Shown here in pieces: positions 62,401 through 64,000 of a stretch of DNA of 64,000 nt. Position 1 is the first letter of the stretch. Each line of letters begins with the position of its first letter. The notes under the pieces are model-generated. The model was given only the letters and a program-made list of their open reading frames with translations. It searched no databases and was not told the origin of the DNA. Location of the stretch: positions 9,672,001-9,736,000 of the forward strand of contig CM114272.1 of assembly GCA_050084515.1 (NCBI GenBank), in the 5' to 3' direction. A program made the position numbers and the translations under genes. Source of the stretch: Blasia pusilla (lineage: Eukaryota; Marchantiophyta; Marchantiopsida; Blasiales).

Positions 62401-63740
62401 TCTCCATCGTGACTACGGTAGGACTCTCCGGCGTAGGTGTCGGTGGTTGCTATGGTGCAACCCTGTCTCGGACAACAAACCTCGAATGCTTCCCTGCAGC
62501 CAACTGCAAAATCAGATCTCCATGTACAATACCCAGAACCACGCTCGATGCTGTGGCTACCATCTCCTGGAAAACCTGCAAAACATCCCAAGAAGTCCAA
62601 GGATGTCTCTCTCGATCATCCTTGGTATGTCAATCTCCTTGGGTCTCGCCCCCAGCCACTGCCTCAACCGTCTCGATAGGCATGGAGCTCACCAACGCAA
62701 TTGCTGTGATCGGTCGCATCCTCAAGCAACGTTGCTCAGCTACTCCTAAGCTGAAAATCCATGTCAAGCAGTTCAGGTCCATCGCCTGACCCAAGACATG
62801 ATGTCATGATGCCTCTGATAGTGATGGTACTACCGTAACTCTTGTGGGGAATCCCATCACTTGCTCTCGCTCATCGGCGTTGGGCTCCACCAACCACTGT
62901 TCCTGGTCATCCAAGCCAGGCCCGGCCTCCTTGAATGCATAGGAAGCGGGAAAACTCACCAATGTGGGAAAGGCTGCCCGTGGCATGCCAATCCTGTTGA
63001 CCACAATCAATGACGATCGATCATCGTGCCTCGCTACCTATGATCGACGGCCCGCATCCAATATAGAATCCACCAACAAATCGGAGGGACGCTTTACTCT
63101 CGCATAAGCCCTCCGTAACATCTCATGTGGCACCAAGTTGGTCCACCACACACGCGGGTGATGTGCTCGTTTACCAACACTCGCCGCATTCAACAAAATT
63201 GTTGGGCCGATCCATGCACGCACCTGATGTGCACTCGTCACCACACGGGACCTCGAATCGCCCAAAATCAATACATTCTCTAGAATGTATGCTTGAGGAC
63301 AAGACTGATGCTCCTGCAAGTGTCAAAAGATCGGCGTCATCTCCCAAAAAAAATAGACCGAGAGTCAGCTAATCCGGTACCCCGTCTAGAACTCGACTGG
63401 CCCTGACATGACCAAGCAGCAATGACCAAGTCTATCGTTGCTACCTGCTGCGCCCCCAACAATGAAATGTCCCTTGGTAGGGAACTGTAGTAACCCTGAA
63501 TGGCGGACCCAAACAACAAGTTAAGAAAACGGAGGCGTAACTGCGCCACATGGTGAAGTGAAGCGCGCCTCATAACATCATCAATCTCCACATATAGGTA
63601 CTGCTGCACGCGCACTCCAACCTGCAAAACAACAACTAACCCAATGTTGATCCCTCCAAAGAGATCCAACACACGAATACCCTCCTCTGAGATGCACCAT
63701 ACAATCGGGGTGGTGTTCAAAGGGATCATAGCAGCACTCC
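62400..63740 (-). pseudogene. C5 DNA methyltransferase, most complete (copy 4)
   Basis: Motifs in order on the minus strand: I GIRVLDLFGGINIGLVVVLQ (about 63.65 kb), acidic YLYVEIDD, IV IAAWSCQGQSS (Pro of PCQ changed to Ser, Cys kept), then a frameshift. VI is AYILENVLILGDSRSRV with ENV intact, VIII RVWWTNLVPHEML, then the small recognition region, IX EPNADEREQVMGFPTRVTVV and X near 62780-62700 (LGQAMDLNCLTWIF equivalent). Spacing between motif VIII and IX (about 75 residues) is short, as in DNMT3-type enzymes. The methyltransferase connects in line to protease upstream and RT downstream. Confidence 0.87.
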
Positions 63741-64000
63741 TAGCTATCTAGGGTTCCTTTGACCCGTCACACTCTGGTGCAAACGTCGCGCTTCATGCGG
63801 TCTGCACATGCTCAGTGGCTAAGCATCGAAGCTTCTCAATCGAGCCCCAAAGCGGCACCTCTCCTCCACGGACTGATACGGCTACCATGACACTCCTCTC
63901 CATAGAAATATCAGGAACTGGAGTATCCTTTGCATCAACATGTCCCTCAATCAAATCACTAGGCCAAGTGATGACACTGCTAAATGCTGCTAAGATCGCC
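63741..64000 (-). pseudogene. Protease-methyltransferase linker, copy 4 (partial at edge)
   Basis: Matches the linker in copy 1 near 17060-17168 and in copy 2 near 35760-35900 (GCCATCACTTGGCCTAGTGA equivalents). There are no recognisable catalytic residues. The window ends before the protease. Confidence 0.6.

Larger units (their letters stand above)
58502..64000 (-). mobile_element. DNMT-PHD Gypsy, copy 4 (runs off the window)
   Basis: Its 3' terminus at 58502 (TGCCATGCGCATACAC) lies inside the methyltransferase linker of copy 3. The minus-strand order is A-B-A (58502 to about 59270), PHD, integrase, RNase H, RT, methyltransferase, and the start of the protease linker at the window edge. 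It is the most complete methyltransferase copy, though still interrupted. Confidence 0.88.

Overview
This is nuclear DNA of a plant-lineage (streptophyte) eukaryote. Two spliced genes of plant families with GT-AG introns flank and separate a large field of decayed retrotransposons. The exact organism cannot be read from the sequence. The very degenerate nested repeats, the plant ascorbate-cycle gene with a C-terminal membrane anchor, and a methyltransferase-bearing Gypsy element make a seedless plant or charophyte relative my best guess (inference only).

Layout. 1-5.8 kb: a four-exon ALMT-type anion channel gene on +. 5.8-9.7 kb: gene-free, with a long inverted repeat, a tRNA-derived SINE and GA microsatellites. 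9.7-26.9 kb: stacked Ty3/Gypsy copies. 26.9-28.6 kb: the 5' half of a restriction-like-endonuclease non-LTR retrotransposon on -. 28.6-32.4 kb: low-information DNA with a Ty1/Copia scrap. 32.4-35.2 kb: the 5' end of a second, related Gypsy family. 35.2-40.3 kb: the 5' half of another Gypsy copy on -. 40.3-42.3 kb: the 3' half of the same non-LTR gene, now on +. 43.4-47.9 kb: a seven-exon monodehydroascorbate reductase gene on +. 47.9-51.7 kb: no gene seen. 51.7-64 kb: two more Gypsy copies on -, one holding a same-family solo LTR that itself holds a chromovirus remnant.

The main interest is the Gypsy family. Its order is gag (CCHC knuckles) - protease - C5 cytosine DNA methyltransferase (DNMT3-like) - RT - RNase H - DDE integrase - PHD finger. 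All copies seen are broken by stops, frameshifts or rearrangement, but the methyltransferase is seen in every copy and the PHD finger in every copy that retains its integrase end, so both are ancestral to the family here. The ends are odd. Three 5' ends begin with block B (about 515 bp, starts TGTCACG; its counterpart C in the second family), while 3' ends read A-B-A (A about 120-130 bp). This is a split-direct-repeat arrangement rather than plain identical LTRs, and 4-bp target duplications support the ends.

A single inversion of about 22.05-35.24 kb explains the centre. Undoing it on paper rejoins one Gypsy copy of about 10 kb, the non-LTR gene it had interrupted (4-bp duplication GGAA, reading frame restored), and probably the second-family copy that had received the first Gypsy copy.
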